A stretch of 64,000 nucleotides of DNA from Microbacterium invictum (GTDB lineage Bacteria; Actinomycetota; Actinomycetes; Actinomycetales; Microbacteriaceae): assembly GCF_014197265.1 (NCBI RefSeq), contig NZ_JACIFH010000001.1:1426001-1490000 (forward strand), written 5' to 3'. How positions within the stretch are numbered: the first letter of the stretch is position 1; every line of letters begins with the position of its first letter. Shown here in pieces: positions 17,942 to 28,863 of this stretch. Under the pieces are notes generated by a model that saw only the letters and a program-made list of their open reading frames with translations, was not told where the DNA came from and did not search any database. A program made the translations under genes and the position numbers.

Positions 17942-18390
17942 CAGCTCGACCTCTCTGCGACGGGTTCGGGCTCCACCGGGGCGGGGGCGCCGGGGCGGTG
18001 CTTCACGAGCCACCACAAGCCGATGAACGGGAGGATCAGCGGGATCCACAGGTAGCCGTAGCCGAAGCCCGACCACACGGTCGCGTCATGGGCGAACAGC
18101 TCGGGCAGCACGAGGCTGAGGGTGCCGACGATCAGGACGCCGGCGAGCTCGAAGCAGATGGCGATCCACGCCACGACGTACCAGCCCGTGGAGCCGGCGC
18201 CGATGAGCGCGACGGTGGCCAGGATGTACACGACGGCCGCGGCAGCCGACAGCGTGTACGCGAGAGGGGCGGCGCCGAAGTCCTCGACGATCTGGACGAA
18301 GGAGCGACCGGTCGCGGCGAGCGCCATGATCGCGTAGACGATCACGAGGACTCGGCCGATGCCGGTCATGCGGGGACGAGGCGAAGACAT
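17938..18390 (-). CDS. Four-helix integral membrane protein
   Basis: A 150-residue protein with four predicted membrane helices (near 10-30, 45-65, 68-95 and 110-130) and a Pro/Glu-rich cytoplasmic tail. The MSSPRPRMTGIGRVL start and WWLVKHRPGAPAP end are typical of conserved Micrococcales proteins found before ribF, but I recognise no functional family. Its stop overlaps the ribF start (GTGA), so the two are co-translated. A TATCAT hexamer nine bases before the ATG and a TGAGG site close to the ATG could give it a local promoter and ribosome binding. Confidence 0.65.
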   Translation of the reverse strand: MSSPRPRMTGIGRVLVIVYAIMALAATGRSFVQIVEDFGAAPLAYTLSAAAAVVYILATVALIGAGSTGWYVVAWIAICFELAGVLIVGTLSLVLPELFAHDATVWSGFGYGYLWIPLILPFIGLWWLVKHRPGAPAPVEPEPVAERSSW

Positions 18391-18414
18391 GACCTCACAA
18401 TGATAGGCGCGTCG

Positions 18415-18783
18415 TCAGGCGACCTGGACCGTCCAGATGGTCCACATGCGCCACACCATGACCGCCACTGCGAGTGCGGCGATGCCCATGATGACCGTGC
18501 TCCACCGGCTGCGCTCGAGGAGAGCCCAGGCGACGGATGCCGGGGGCAGCAGCACGGCGGAGACGAGGTACACCCAGAACTCGAGCAGACTGCCGGTGGG
18601 CGCGTTGCCGGTCAGCGGCGCGACGATCGCGACGACGACCTGGGCGATCAGCAGCAACAGGATCAGCGCCATGCCGCCGACCGTCCAGTCGCTGGGGCGG
18701 CGGCCCATCAGGCCCGCGACGACCGCGAACACCCCCGCCGCCACGGCGACGACGACCTGGACGATCGTGAACCACAGGATCAT
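18415..18783 (-). CDS. Four-helix small membrane protein
   Basis: A 122-residue, very hydrophobic protein with about four membrane helices, starting MILWFTIVQVVVAV. It is probably inner-membrane and has few charged residues outside the short loop GRRPSDWT and the LLERSRW loop. Its ATG overlaps the truB stop (ATGA). No family name is recognised. Together with the next gene it forms a membrane pair embedded between truB and ribF, which in other actinobacteria are often close; function unknown. Confidence 0.6.
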   Translation of the reverse strand: MILWFTIVQVVVAVAAGVFAVVAGLMGRRPSDWTVGGMALILLLLIAQVVVAIVAPLTGNAPTGSLLEFWVYLVSAVLLPPASVAWALLERSRWSTVIMGIAALAVAVMVWRMWTIWTVQVA

Positions 18784-19673
18784 GCCTGCTCCTCCGACAT
18801 GTTCATGATGCTCTTCACGTCGGCGCCGCGTCGTTGGACGATGCCGACGAGCCGGCCGTCCGGGTCGATCGCCGCGGGGGTCGCGCCGTCAAGCCGGGCT
18901 GCGGCGCCGGCGAGCCGTTTGCCGTGGCGCAGGTCACGGGCCTCGTCGGCCGACACGGCGAAGGTGCCGAGAATGGATGCCGCGACCTCGGCGTCGCCGC
19001 GCAGGGTCATTTCGGGCGTGAGCTCGGCGACGGCATCCACGACGTCGAAGGGACCGATGCGGGTGCGCCGCAGGGCGGTCAGGTGCCCGCCCACGCCCAA
19101 GGCCGAACCGAGGTCACGGGCGAGCGCACGGATGTAGGTGCCGCTGGAGCAGTCCACGACGACGTCGAGGTCGAGGTGTTCGGCCGTGCGACGCTGCGCG
19201 CGGACCTCGAAGCGCGAGACCGTGACCTGGCGCGCCTTGAGCTCGACCTGCTCCCCCGCCCGCGCGAGGTCGTAGGCGCGCTTGCCGTCCACCTTGATGG
19301 CCGACACGGTGCTCGGCACCTGCGAGATCTCGCCGGTCAGTTCGGCGATGCCGGATCGGATGGCGTCGTCGGTGACGGCGGCGAGGACTCCGGCATCCAC
19401 TCGGTTCGTCTCGGTGCCGTCTGCGTCGTCGGAATCGGTCGCGACGCCGAGACGGATGGTGGCTTCGTAGGTCTTGTCGAGTCCGACGATGAACGTCAGC
19501 AGCCGCGTGGCGGGACCGACACCGAGGATGAGCAGGCCCGTGGCCATGGGGTCGAGGGTGCCGGCGTGGCCGATCTTGCGGGTGTTCAGCGCGCGGCGGG
19601 CCCGGGCGACGATGTCGTGGCTGGTCACGCCGCCGGGCTTGTCGACCAGCAGGATGCCCTTCGGAGCGGTCAT
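18780..19673 (-). CDS. truB: tRNA pseudouridine(55) synthase
   Basis: Modifies U55 in the T-loop of tRNAs. The 297 residues start MTAPKGILLVDKPGGVTSHDIV, and the catalytic aspartate is in the conserved KIGHAGTLDPMATGLL block. SAIKVDGKRAYDLAR and GTYIRALARDLG are further family motifs; the C-terminal domain is the short actinobacterial type. The ATG at 19673 overlaps the stop of the uridine-kinase-like gene. truB usually follows rbfA in bacteria; here five genes separate them, and truB instead heads toward ribF. Confidence 0.93.
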   Translation of the reverse strand: MTAPKGILLVDKPGGVTSHDIVARARRALNTRKIGHAGTLDPMATGLLILGVGPATRLLTFIVGLDKTYEATIRLGVATDSDDADGTETNRVDAGVLAAVTDDAIRSGIAELTGEISQVPSTVSAIKVDGKRAYDLARAGEQVELKARQVTVSRFEVRAQRRTAEHLDLDVVVDCSSGTYIRALARDLGSALGVGGHLTALRRTRIGPFDVVDAVAELTPEMTLRGDAEVAASILGTFAVSADEARDLRHGKRLAGAAARLDGATPAAIDPDGRLVGIVQRRGADVKSIMNMSEEQA

Positions 19674-20347
19674 GCCGCTGTCCCCCGTGTCGGGTGGCCG
19701 GGGTCGGTGTTGTCGATGACGGCGTTCGCCTTCTCTCGGGGGTGCGACTGGCGCACGTACAGGTCGAAGCCCTCCCGGTAGCGCGCGTTCGACGCGGCGT
19801 CGGGGTCGGGGTCGGTGCCGTCGCGGGCCGCCATGCGGGCGGCGGCCACGGCGGGCGGCACGTCGAGGTAGATCGTCCAGTGCCACAGCGCGTCCAGCTC
19901 CCGGCGCTGCAGGAACAGTCCGTCGACGATCAGGACGGCGTCGCGGGGCGCGGTCACCCACTCGGCCTCGATCGGCGCGTCGCGATGCAGGTCGAAGGCG
20001 CGCAGCTGGAACCCGGTGTCGTCGACGTCGCCGCCGCCGAGGAACGGGTCGACGAGCACGCGCCGGAATGTCGCGTAGTCGTACGAGTCGCGGTAGTGCC
20101 CCTCGGGCGAGGTGCGCCCGCGCGCGTAGCGTTCGAGGCGCGGGCGGTGGAAGTCGTCGAGAGATGCCCGGACGGCGGCGCGCCCGGTTTCGGTGAAGAC
20201 CGATGCCAGGCCGTCGGCGAAGACGGTCTTGCCGGCGCCGTCGCGGCCGTCGACTCCGACGAGGACGCGGCCCCCGCGGTAGCGCGCCATGATCTCGTCG
20301 CGCAGTGCGCGCTGCAGCGTCGAGGCGGGTGTGATCGGAAGGCGCAT
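19670..20347 (-). CDS. Uridine kinase-like P-loop protein
   Basis: A 225-residue P-loop kinase of the uridine kinase / AAA-18 type. Walker A is GVDGRDGAGKT near residue 30; SLDDFHRPRLERYARG resembles the substrate-binding segment of uridine kinases, VLIVDGLFL is Walker B, and the Arg-rich lid segment AARMAARDGTD follows. These small actinobacterial proteins are usually annotated as uridine kinase without proof; the substrate may be another nucleoside or vitamin. The ATG at 20347 has a TAGGCT -10 element seven bases upstream and no ribosome-binding site, so I call it leaderless. It is the probable first gene of the truB-ribF-deoC chain. Confidence 0.7.
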   Translation of the reverse strand: MRLPITPASTLQRALRDEIMARYRGGRVLVGVDGRDGAGKTVFADGLASVFTETGRAAVRASLDDFHRPRLERYARGRTSPEGHYRDSYDYATFRRVLVDPFLGGGDVDDTGFQLRAFDLHRDAPIEAEWVTAPRDAVLIVDGLFLQRRELDALWHWTIYLDVPPAVAAARMAARDGTDPDPDAASNARYREGFDLYVRQSHPREKANAVIDNTDPGHPTRGTAA

Positions 20348-20353
20348 GGGATC

Positions 20354-20365
20354 AAGCCTAGGCTT
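20354..20365. promoter_or_regulatory. Palindrome holding two opposed -10 elements (uridine kinase-like / mutY)
   Basis: AAGCCTAGGCTT is a perfect 12-bp palindrome. It contains TAGGCT on the plus strand (20359-20364), six bases before the mutY GTG, and TAGGCT on the minus strand (20360-20355), seven bases before the kinase ATG. The two start codons are only 23 bp apart, so one short palindrome appears to serve as -10 for both leaderless genes. Confidence 0.65.
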
Positions 20366-20370
20366 GTGCG

Positions 20371-21237
20371 GTGCCCGATCTCGTCCGCCCACTGGTGCAG
20401 TGGTACCGCGAGCACGCCCGCGATCTGCCGTGGCGCCGGGCCGGGTTCGGCGCGTGGGGCGTGCTGGTCAGCGAGTTCATGCTGCAGCAGACGCCGGTCA
20501 GCCGGGTGATCCCGCATCTGGAAGCCTGGCTGTCGCGCTGGCCCGAGCCGGCCGATCTCGCCGCGGACGCGCCGGCCGAAGCGGTGCGGCAGTGGGCGAA
20601 CCTCGGATATCCGCGCCGCGCGCTGTGGCTGCATCGCGCCGCCGTCGAGATCCGCGACCGGCACGACGGCGTGGTTCCGCGTGACGTCGACGATCTGCTG
20701 GCGCTCAGCGGCATCGGCGACTACACCGCGCGGGCGGTCGCGGTCTTCGCGTACGGAGACCGGCATCCGGTGGTCGACACGAACACGCGCCGGGTCCTCG
20801 CCCGGACCGTGTCGGGCATGTCGCAGCCGGGGCCGCCGTCGAAACGCGATCTCGAGGCCATGACGGCGCTGCTGCCCGCCGATCGCGGCGAGGCGGCCGT
20901 GTTCAACGCCGCGACCATGGAGCTCGGGGCGGTCGTGTGCACATCGCGGTCGCCGCGGTGCGAGGTGTGTCCCGTCGCCTCAGCGTGCGCGTGGCGGGCG
21001 GCCGGCTACCCCGACACCGGCGATACCCGGCGGCGGCAGGCGCGCTACGAGGGCAGCGATCGGCAGGCGCGCGGCGCGGTTCTCAAGGCTCTGCGGGATG
21101 ACGCTACCCACGCCGTGCCGCTCACGGACGTCATCCCGGAATGGCCGGACGCTCAGCAGCGCGACCGTGCGATCGACTCGCTCGTCACGGACGGGCTCGC
21201 CGACGCGTCCGGCGGGATGCTGCGGCTCCCGGCCTGA
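20371..21237 (+). CDS. mutY: A/G-specific adenine DNA glycosylase
   Basis: Removes adenine mispaired with 8-oxoguanine or guanine in base-excision repair. The 288 residues show WYREHARDLPWR, the catalytic glutamate in SEFMLQQTPVSRV, the helix-hairpin-helix LSGIGDYTARAV with the catalytic Asp in VVDTNTRRV, and a four-cysteine cluster with spacing C-x6-C-x2-C-x5-C for [4Fe-4S]. The C-terminal NUDIX-like 8-oxoG recognition domain of larger MutY proteins is missing, as in many actinobacteria. The start is GTG, leaderless, in a divergent pair with the kinase gene. Confidence 0.9.
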   Translation: MPDLVRPLVQWYREHARDLPWRRAGFGAWGVLVSEFMLQQTPVSRVIPHLEAWLSRWPEPADLAADAPAEAVRQWANLGYPRRALWLHRAAVEIRDRHDGVVPRDVDDLLALSGIGDYTARAVAVFAYGDRHPVVDTNTRRVLARTVSGMSQPGPPSKRDLEAMTALLPADRGEAAVFNAATMELGAVVCTSRSPRCEVCPVASACAWRAAGYPDTGDTRRRQARYEGSDRQARGAVLKALRDDATHAVPLTDVIPEWPDAQQRDRAIDSLVTDGLADASGGMLRLPA

Positions 21238-21240
21238 CGA

Positions 21241-22527
21241 TCAGCCGTGCACCGCGACGAGTTCGTCAACCATCTTCTCGAGTCCGGCGACACCGGGTGC
21301 CGCCGCGGCTTGCGCCTGGAGGGAACGCGCACGCTGCCGGTACGACGGTTCCGTGAGCACCTCGTCGACGGCCCGCTCGATCGCAGCCGCTTCGGGGACA
21401 CCCGTCTGCAGATTGATCCCGGCCCCCGACCATTCCACGCGCCGCGTCGTCTCCTCCTTGTCCTCCGTGTCGCCGGCGACGACGATCGGCACGCCGTGGG
21501 CGATGGCCTGGTTCAGTCCGCCGTAGCCTCCGTTCGTGACGAAGACGTCGACTTTCGGCATGAGCACGTCGTAGCCGATGAACTCTGCAGCCCGCGTGTT
21601 GTCCGGCAGCGGCCCGAGGTCGGCAACGGGAGCACCGCCCGTGGTGACCACGACCAGCACGTCGCGGTCGGCGAGCCCGCGAAGGGTGGGCAGGATGAGC
21701 TCGTCGAGATGCGTGTTCGCGATCGTACCCTGCGACACGTGGACGACCGGCCGCGACCCGTCGACATCGGCCCACCACGGGGGAAGTGCGACCGATCGCG
21801 GGATGCCGGCGACCGGGCCCACGAACACGACGTTGCCGGGAAGGTCGCGGCGAGGGCATTCGAAGCCCGCGACCGTGAACTGTGCATAGCGCTCGGCATG
21901 CACCGCCCAGTCCATGAAGTAGACGCCCAGGTCCGAGCCGGTCGCCTCGTGCACGAACCCCGCGACCTGGTGCTGCGGCTTGCGCAGGATGACGTGCTTG
22001 GCCATGAGGTTCAAGAAGCGATTGCGGAGTCGGCCCATCGGGTCGTCGCGAGGGAGGATGCCGAGTCCCCAGGGCGCCGTGTCGACGCTGGAGAGCCCGA
22101 GGGGCAGGATGCCGCACGCGATGATGGGCGGCCGCGGCTCGCGCGACAGCGCCAGCGCCGCCGCGCCCACGACGGTGAACTCGGTCAGCACGGCATCGGT
22201 CGGCTCGGCCGCCACGGCGGCTCGCAGCGCGCGGTACTGTGCCATCGCGGGCGCGACGAAGATCTCCTCGACGTCGAGCACCATCCCCCGCGTCCCGGTG
22301 CGGCGGTCGCCTGCGGCACGCGTTGCGGCGATCACGGCCGCGTGGTCGATCTGCGCCGCCGCAGGCCAGGGGAGGAACTCGGCTCCCGCACCCCTGACCG
22401 CGTCGGCGAATCGATCGCCGGTGAGGAACCGCACGCGATGCCCGGAGGCGGCGAAGTGCGTCGCGACGCCGAGCACGGGTGCGACGTGGCCATCGGCGAC
22501 GTGGGCGGCGAGCAGAACCGAGTACAT
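21241..22527 (-). CDS. MGT-family glycosyltransferase (GT1, GT-B fold)
   Basis: A 428-residue GT1 enzyme like macrolide and flavonoid glycosyltransferases. The N-terminus MYSVLLAAHVADGHVAPVLGVATHFAASGHRVRFLTG is the acceptor domain. In the C-terminal half the donor-binding segment VHVSQGT, then VFVTNGGYGGLNQAIAHGVPIVVAGDTEDKEETTRRV (given as family landmarks with the His of the NDP-sugar site) identifies a UDP-sugar enzyme, though HGG is replaced by TNGG. I chose the ATG at 22527, which has GGAGG five bases before it; an upstream ATG at 22560 has none. Divergent from a TetR regulator, so it may inactivate or export-tag a small hydrophobic compound. Confidence 0.82.
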   Translation of the reverse strand: MYSVLLAAHVADGHVAPVLGVATHFAASGHRVRFLTGDRFADAVRGAGAEFLPWPAAAQIDHAAVIAATRAAGDRRTGTRGMVLDVEEIFVAPAMAQYRALRAAVAAEPTDAVLTEFTVVGAAALALSREPRPPIIACGILPLGLSSVDTAPWGLGILPRDDPMGRLRNRFLNLMAKHVILRKPQHQVAGFVHEATGSDLGVYFMDWAVHAERYAQFTVAGFECPRRDLPGNVVFVGPVAGIPRSVALPPWWADVDGSRPVVHVSQGTIANTHLDELILPTLRGLADRDVLVVVTTGGAPVADLGPLPDNTRAAEFIGYDVLMPKVDVFVTNGGYGGLNQAIAHGVPIVVAGDTEDKEETTRRVEWSGAGINLQTGVPEAAAIERAVDEVLTEPSYRQRARSLQAQAAAAPGVAGLEKMVDELVAVHG

Positions 22528-22575
22528 GGCGACCTCCAGCGGAGTGTCCGCTCGTGTCATTCCGGCTCGGGCGGA

Positions 22576-22604
22576 ATTTCGTGTTAGTTATATATACATG
22601 AAAT
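22576..22604. promoter_or_regulatory. Candidate TetR operator overlapping the tetR start
   Basis: Inverted repeat ATTTCGTG (22576-22583) and CATGAAAT (22597-22604), seven of eight positions pairing, around an AT-rich core TTATATATA that also offers a -10. It sits in the 70-bp gap between the divergent regulator and glycosyltransferase genes. Autoregulation and control of the neighbour are inferred. Confidence 0.45.
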
Positions 22605-23179
22605 CTCGTGCCTACACCAGCCCCCTGCGTGAACGAGCAGCGGAGATGACGCGGGAACGTATCCTGCAGGCCACGCTCGTGCGGATCTCATCGGCCTACT
22701 ACGACGACGTCACCCTCGACCAGATCGCGGCCGACGCGGGTGTCACCGTGCAGACGGTGCTGCGCCGGTTCGGAAGCAAGGAAGGCATCGTCCGCGCTCT
22801 CAGCGAATCGATGACGCCGGACGTGACGGCGCAGCGCGATGAAGCGCCCGTCGGCGATGTCGCCGGGATCATCGCGAACCTCGTCGAGCACTACGAGGCG
22901 ATCGGCGACCTCGTCATGCTGCTGCTGCGGCAGGAGGAGCGCGTGGCGCCGTTCGCCGAGGTCACGGCGTCCGGCAAGGCATACACGGTGGGCTGGATCG
23001 ACCGCGTGTTCGCACCGTGGCTGGCCGAGCGCCCGGAAGAGGAGCAGACGCTGCTGCGCGCGCAGCTGTTCGCCGTGTGCGACACCTACATGTGGCATCT
23101 GCTCCGACGGGAGCGGCGGCTATCGCCCGAGCACACCGAACAGGCTCTGGTCGAGCTCGTGAAAGGGCTGCTCGCGTAA
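22598..23179 (+). CDS. TetR/AcrR family transcriptional regulator
   Basis: A 193-residue repressor-like protein. The N-terminal helix-turn-helix is MTRERILQATLVRISSAYYDDVTLDQIAADAGVTVQTVLRRFGSKEGIVRAL in family form, with recognition helix VTVQTVLRRFGSKE (two residues unlike the usual TLYRHFG). The C-terminal ligand domain is unremarkable. The ATG at 22598 is inside the candidate operator; there is no Shine-Dalgarno, and a -10-like TATATA lies just before it. It is divergent from the MGT glycosyltransferase and is its likely regulator. The ligand is unknown. Confidence 0.82.
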   Translation: MKSRAYTSPLRERAAEMTRERILQATLVRISSAYYDDVTLDQIAADAGVTVQTVLRRFGSKEGIVRALSESMTPDVTAQRDEAPVGDVAGIIANLVEHYEAIGDLVMLLLRQEERVAPFAEVTASGKAYTVGWIDRVFAPWLAERPEEEQTLLRAQLFAVCDTYMWHLLRRERRLSPEHTEQALVELVKGLLA

Positions 23180-23215
23180 GGCGGCGCTGCGGGCCCTCAC
23201 ACGCGCGGGCGCGTG

Positions 23216-23650
23216 CTATTGCCCGTCGTCGAGCTCGCGTGGCTTGATGTAGGGGTCTTCGTCCCCTGCATAGGCGGCCGACGACGCGAGCCCCGCCACC
23301 TGAGCATCGCTCTCGCGCGCGGCGCGCAGGAGGTCTTCGATGTGGCCGGCGTTCTCGGGGATGCCGTCGTGGATGAACTCGAGCGTCGGGGTGAGCCGCA
23401 CGTTCAGATGCTTGCCCAGCTCCGAGCGCAGCATGCCGGTCGCCGACTTGAGCGCCTGGCCCGACGCCTCGCGCTCCTCAGCAGAGCCGAGCACGGTGTA
23501 GAACACCGAGGCGTGCTGCAGGTCGCCCGTCACGCGGACGTCGGTGATCGTGACGAAGCCGAGGCGCGGGTCACGCAGCCCCTTCTCGAGGCGCTCCGCC
23601 AAAATCACGCGGATGCGGTCGCCCAGTCGCGCTTGCCGTTCACCGGCCAT
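23216..23650 (-). CDS. rbfA: Ribosome-binding factor A
   Basis: A 144-residue KH-like protein that binds the 30S subunit and helps 16S rRNA 5' end maturation. Conserved blocks: RVILAERLEKGLRDPRLGFVTITDV, DLQHASVFYTVLG and LTPTLEFIHDG. A basic/acidic tail extends the C-terminus, as in other actinobacteria. The ATG at 23650 has GAGAAGGAA close upstream. It follows infB after a 133-bp gap that holds a long perfect hairpin, so its expression may be set partly at the RNA level. Confidence 0.92.
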   Translation of the reverse strand: MAGERQARLGDRIRVILAERLEKGLRDPRLGFVTITDVRVTGDLQHASVFYTVLGSAEEREASGQALKSATGMLRSELGKHLNVRLTPTLEFIHDGIPENAGHIEDLLRAARESDAQVAGLASSAAYAGDEDPYIKPRELDDGQ

Positions 23651-23705
23651 TTCCTTCTCCCCTGTCTCATCCGCCCGCATGCGGCGGGACGGTTCTTGCG
23701 GAGGT

Positions 23706-23765
23706 GACGGATGCGTCTTCGATAGTCGGGGTCTTGGGGGTCCCGTTATCGAAGACGCATCCGTC
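23706..23765 (-). other. Perfect 19-bp hairpin between infB and rbfA
   Basis: Arms 23706-23724 and 23747-23765 are exact inverted complements of 19 bases; the loop is 22 bases, G-rich on the plus strand. No T-run follows on either side, so it is not a typical rho-independent terminator. It sits 18 bp past the infB stop and about 55 bp before the rbfA start. Confidence 0.85.
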
Positions 23766-23783
23766 GCCGGAGCCAACAGCCGG

Positions 23784-26540
<2,757 letters not shown>

Positions 26541-26598
26541 AATTCTCCTGTCTGGGGGCCTACCCCGGACAGGGCAGACCGTTACTTGCGGACGGGTC

Positions 26599-26871
26599 TC
26601 ATTTCGAGCCGTTCACTTTGTGTCCATAGCCGTTCAGCCGTTTCTCGATGGTCTGCGTGTCAAGCGGGCCTGACACACGCAATGCTCGCACGAACGCACG
26701 GCGCCTTATGGCGGCATCCATGCACTCAATGGTCTCGTGCACCCACGCGCCCCGCCCCGGCAGCTTCGCCTGCTCGTCGGGGACGAGCGTCGAATCCACG
26801 GCGACCACCCTCAGGAGAGTGGATCGGGGGGCACGTACGCGGCATCCGACACACGTTCGTACAGCTTCCAT
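26599..26871 (-). CDS. YlxR family RNA-binding protein
   Basis: A 90-residue basic protein of the YlxR (DUF448) family, encoded between nusA and infB as usual. The diagnostic N-terminus [19 protein letters not shown] and the GRGAWVHET segment are present. YlxR proteins bind RNA and have been tied to RNase P or to transcription control in firmicutes; the role here is inferred. It starts 30 bp after the nusA stop. Confidence 0.88.
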   Translation of the reverse strand: MEAVRTCVGCRVRAPRSTLLRVVAVDSTLVPDEQAKLPGRGAWVHETIECMDAAIRRRAFVRALRVSGPLDTQTIEKRLNGYGHKVNGSK

Positions 26872-26901
26872 CGTACACCTCGGGACGTGGGGCCCGTCCG
26901 C

Positions 26902-27891
26902 TCACCCTTCTTCGAGGATGCTGTCGGGCTGGATGTCGATCTTGGCACCGGTCAGCTTTGCTGCGAGCCGCGCGTTCTGGCCCTCTTTGCCGATCGCCAG
27001 TGAGAGCTGGTAGTCGGGAACGAGGGCGCGCACGGCCTTGCTGCCCGCATCGAGGATGAAGCTCGATGTCACCTTCGCCGGCGACAGCGCGTTGGCGACG
27101 AACGCCGCCAGCTCGGGGTCGAAGTCGACGATGTCGATCTTCTCGCCGCTGAGCTCATCGGTCACCGCGCGGACGCGGCGGCCGAGCTCGCCGATGCAGG
27201 CGCCCTTCGCGTTGATCGACGGGTCCTTCGCGATCACGGCGATCTTGGTGCGGTGCCCGGCTTCGCGCGCAAGCGAGACGATCTCGACGAGCCCGGAAGC
27301 GATCTCGGGAACCTCGAGGGCGAAGAGCTTGCGAACCAGGCCCGGGTGGGTGCGTGACACCGTGATCGACGGGCCCTTCATGCCCTTGGAGACGCTGGTC
27401 ACGTACACGCGGATGCGGGAGCCGTGCGTGTACTCCTCCCCCGGGACCTGCTCTTCGGGAGGCAGGATCGCCTCGACCGTGCCGAGGTCGACGTGCACCA
27501 TGCGGGGGTTCGGTCCCTGCTGGATGACGCCGGCGACGATGTCGCCCTCTTTGCCGCGGAACTCACCGAGGATCGCGTCGTCGGCGATGTCGCGCAGCCG
27601 CTGGCTGATGACCTGCTTCGCGGCGAAGGCCGCGATCCGGCCGAAGTCCTCGGGCGTGCTCTCCTCTTCGCCGATGACGACCTCGTCCTCGTCCCGCAGC
27701 GGAACGTAGATGGCGACGTGGCCGGTCTTCTGGTCGAGTTCGGCGCGTGCGCCGTCGGGCAACTCGCCGGTGGGCGAGGTGTGCTTGGCGTACGCGGTCA
27801 GGATGGCCTGTTCGATGATCCGCACCAGTTCGTCGAAAGGGATCTCCTTCTCCCGCGACACGGTGCGCAGCAATCCCATATCGATGTCCAC
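26902..27891 (-). CDS. nusA: Transcription termination/antitermination protein NusA
   Basis: RNA polymerase-binding factor acting in pausing, termination and antitermination. The 329 residues contain the N-terminal RNAP-binding domain (DIDMGLLRTVSREKEIPFDELVRIIEQ), S1, KH1 and KH2 domains, and no C-terminal acidic repeats, as usual in actinobacteria. The KH region RVRAVTDELSGEKIDIVDFDPE and the end LAIGKEGQNARLAAKLTGAKIDI are conserved. The start is GTG at 27891, with GAGGAGG five bases before it. It leads nusA-ylxR-infB. Unlike many actinobacteria, no rimP gene precedes it in this window. Confidence 0.94.
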   Translation of the reverse strand: MDIDMGLLRTVSREKEIPFDELVRIIEQAILTAYAKHTSPTGELPDGARAELDQKTGHVAIYVPLRDEDEVVIGEEESTPEDFGRIAAFAAKQVISQRLRDIADDAILGEFRGKEGDIVAGVIQQGPNPRMVHVDLGTVEAILPPEEQVPGEEYTHGSRIRVYVTSVSKGMKGPSITVSRTHPGLVRKLFALEVPEIASGLVEIVSLAREAGHRTKIAVIAKDPSINAKGACIGELGRRVRAVTDELSGEKIDIVDFDPELAAFVANALSPAKVTSSFILDAGSKAVRALVPDYQLSLAIGKEGQNARLAAKLTGAKIDIQPDSILEEG

Positions 27892-27933
27892 GGCGGCCTC
27901 CTCATATTCACTTCACAGTGTTCGATTTTCTGC

Positions 27934-27950
27934 GGCGCGAAACGCGCGCC
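27934..27950 (-). other. GC hairpin in the nusA leader
   Basis: A 6-bp stem GGCGCG / CGCGCC with a 5-base loop lies 43-60 bases upstream of the nusA GTG. It may act in the nusA 5' leader; no T-tract follows. Confidence 0.35.
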
Positions 27951-28038
27951 GGCATCTCGTCAACGTTACCGGATGCGGACCTGAGCGATCCTGCGAAGAC
28001 CCTGGTCCCAGCGGCGCCGACTTCGTCATACTGGCCGG

Positions 28039-28851
28039 GTGAGCGATGGCATGAAAGCAGCCGCCCGAGAGGCGCAGTCATCGACGCCGGTCCGCGTCCT
28101 CGCCCGCGGCGGGTTCGCGGCGAACGGTGTCGTCCATCTCGTCATCGGCATCATCGTGCTGGTCATCGCCTTCGGCGGTCGAGGCGAGAGTGATCAGGCC
28201 GGCGCGTTCAAGGCGATCGCGGCCGCGCCGCTCGGGTACGTGGCGCTGTGGCTGCTCGCTGTGCTCCTGGCTGCCCTGGGCGTCTGGCATCTGATCGACG
28301 GCCTTCTCGCCGACCGCGGCCGGCGGGACTCGGATACGAAGAAGTGGGGCGCGCGCATCTCGTCGTGGGGGCAGGCGCTGGTCTTCCTGACGCTGGCGGT
28401 GATCGCCGCGGCCGTGGCACTCGGCGCGCGACCCGATGCCGATGACAGCGCGACCGAGGCCAGCCGCGGCGTCCTGACCCTCCCTTTCGGCGCCCTTCTG
28501 CTGGGTGCGGTCGGCGTCGGGATCGGCGTCGCGGGCATCGTGTTCGGCGTGATGGGCGTGCGGCGCTCGTTCCGCAACCGCGTGACGATCCCGGCCGGCG
28601 GACTCGGCACGGTCGTGACGACGCTCGGTGTGGTCGGCTTCGTCGCCAAGGGCGTGGCACTGCTGATCGTGGGCGTGCTCTTGATCGTCGCGGCCGTGCG
28701 GGTGGATCCGGAGGCGGCCGGTGGGCTCGACGCGGCGATCCAGGCGCTTCTGGACGTGACCGGCGGCCCGTTCCTGGTCGGACTGGTGGGGGCGGGGCTG
28801 ATCGCCTACGCGGTGTTCTGCTTCTTCCGCGCCCGGTACGCGCGATTGTGA
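28039..28851 (+). CDS. DUF1206 membrane protein
   Basis: A 270-residue membrane protein with six hydrophobic helices arranged as three similar pairs, the DUF1206 layout. The repeated landmarks are RGGFAANGVVHLVIG near residue 24, then SSWGQALVFLTLAVIA, then GFVAKGVALLIVGVLL near residue 200. Function unknown. The GTG start at 28039 has no ribosome-binding site; CATACT six bases upstream may be a -10 element. It is divergent from nusA. Confidence 0.78.
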   Translation: MSDGMKAAAREAQSSTPVRVLARGGFAANGVVHLVIGIIVLVIAFGGRGESDQAGAFKAIAAAPLGYVALWLLAVLLAALGVWHLIDGLLADRGRRDSDTKKWGARISSWGQALVFLTLAVIAAAVALGARPDADDSATEASRGVLTLPFGALLLGAVGVGIGVAGIVFGVMGVRRSFRNRVTIPAGGLGTVVTTLGVVGFVAKGVALLIVGVLLIVAAVRVDPEAAGGLDAAIQALLDVTGGPFLVGLVGAGLIAYAVFCFFRARYARL

Positions 28852-28863
28852 CGGCTGAGGGGC

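Noticed and set aside
16850..18100. FMN riboswitch before ribF
   Set aside because: ribF starts inside the stop codon of the previous gene; no room for a leader.
23706..23765. Rho-independent terminator after infB
   Set aside because: No T-run follows the stem on the infB strand and the loop is 22 bases.
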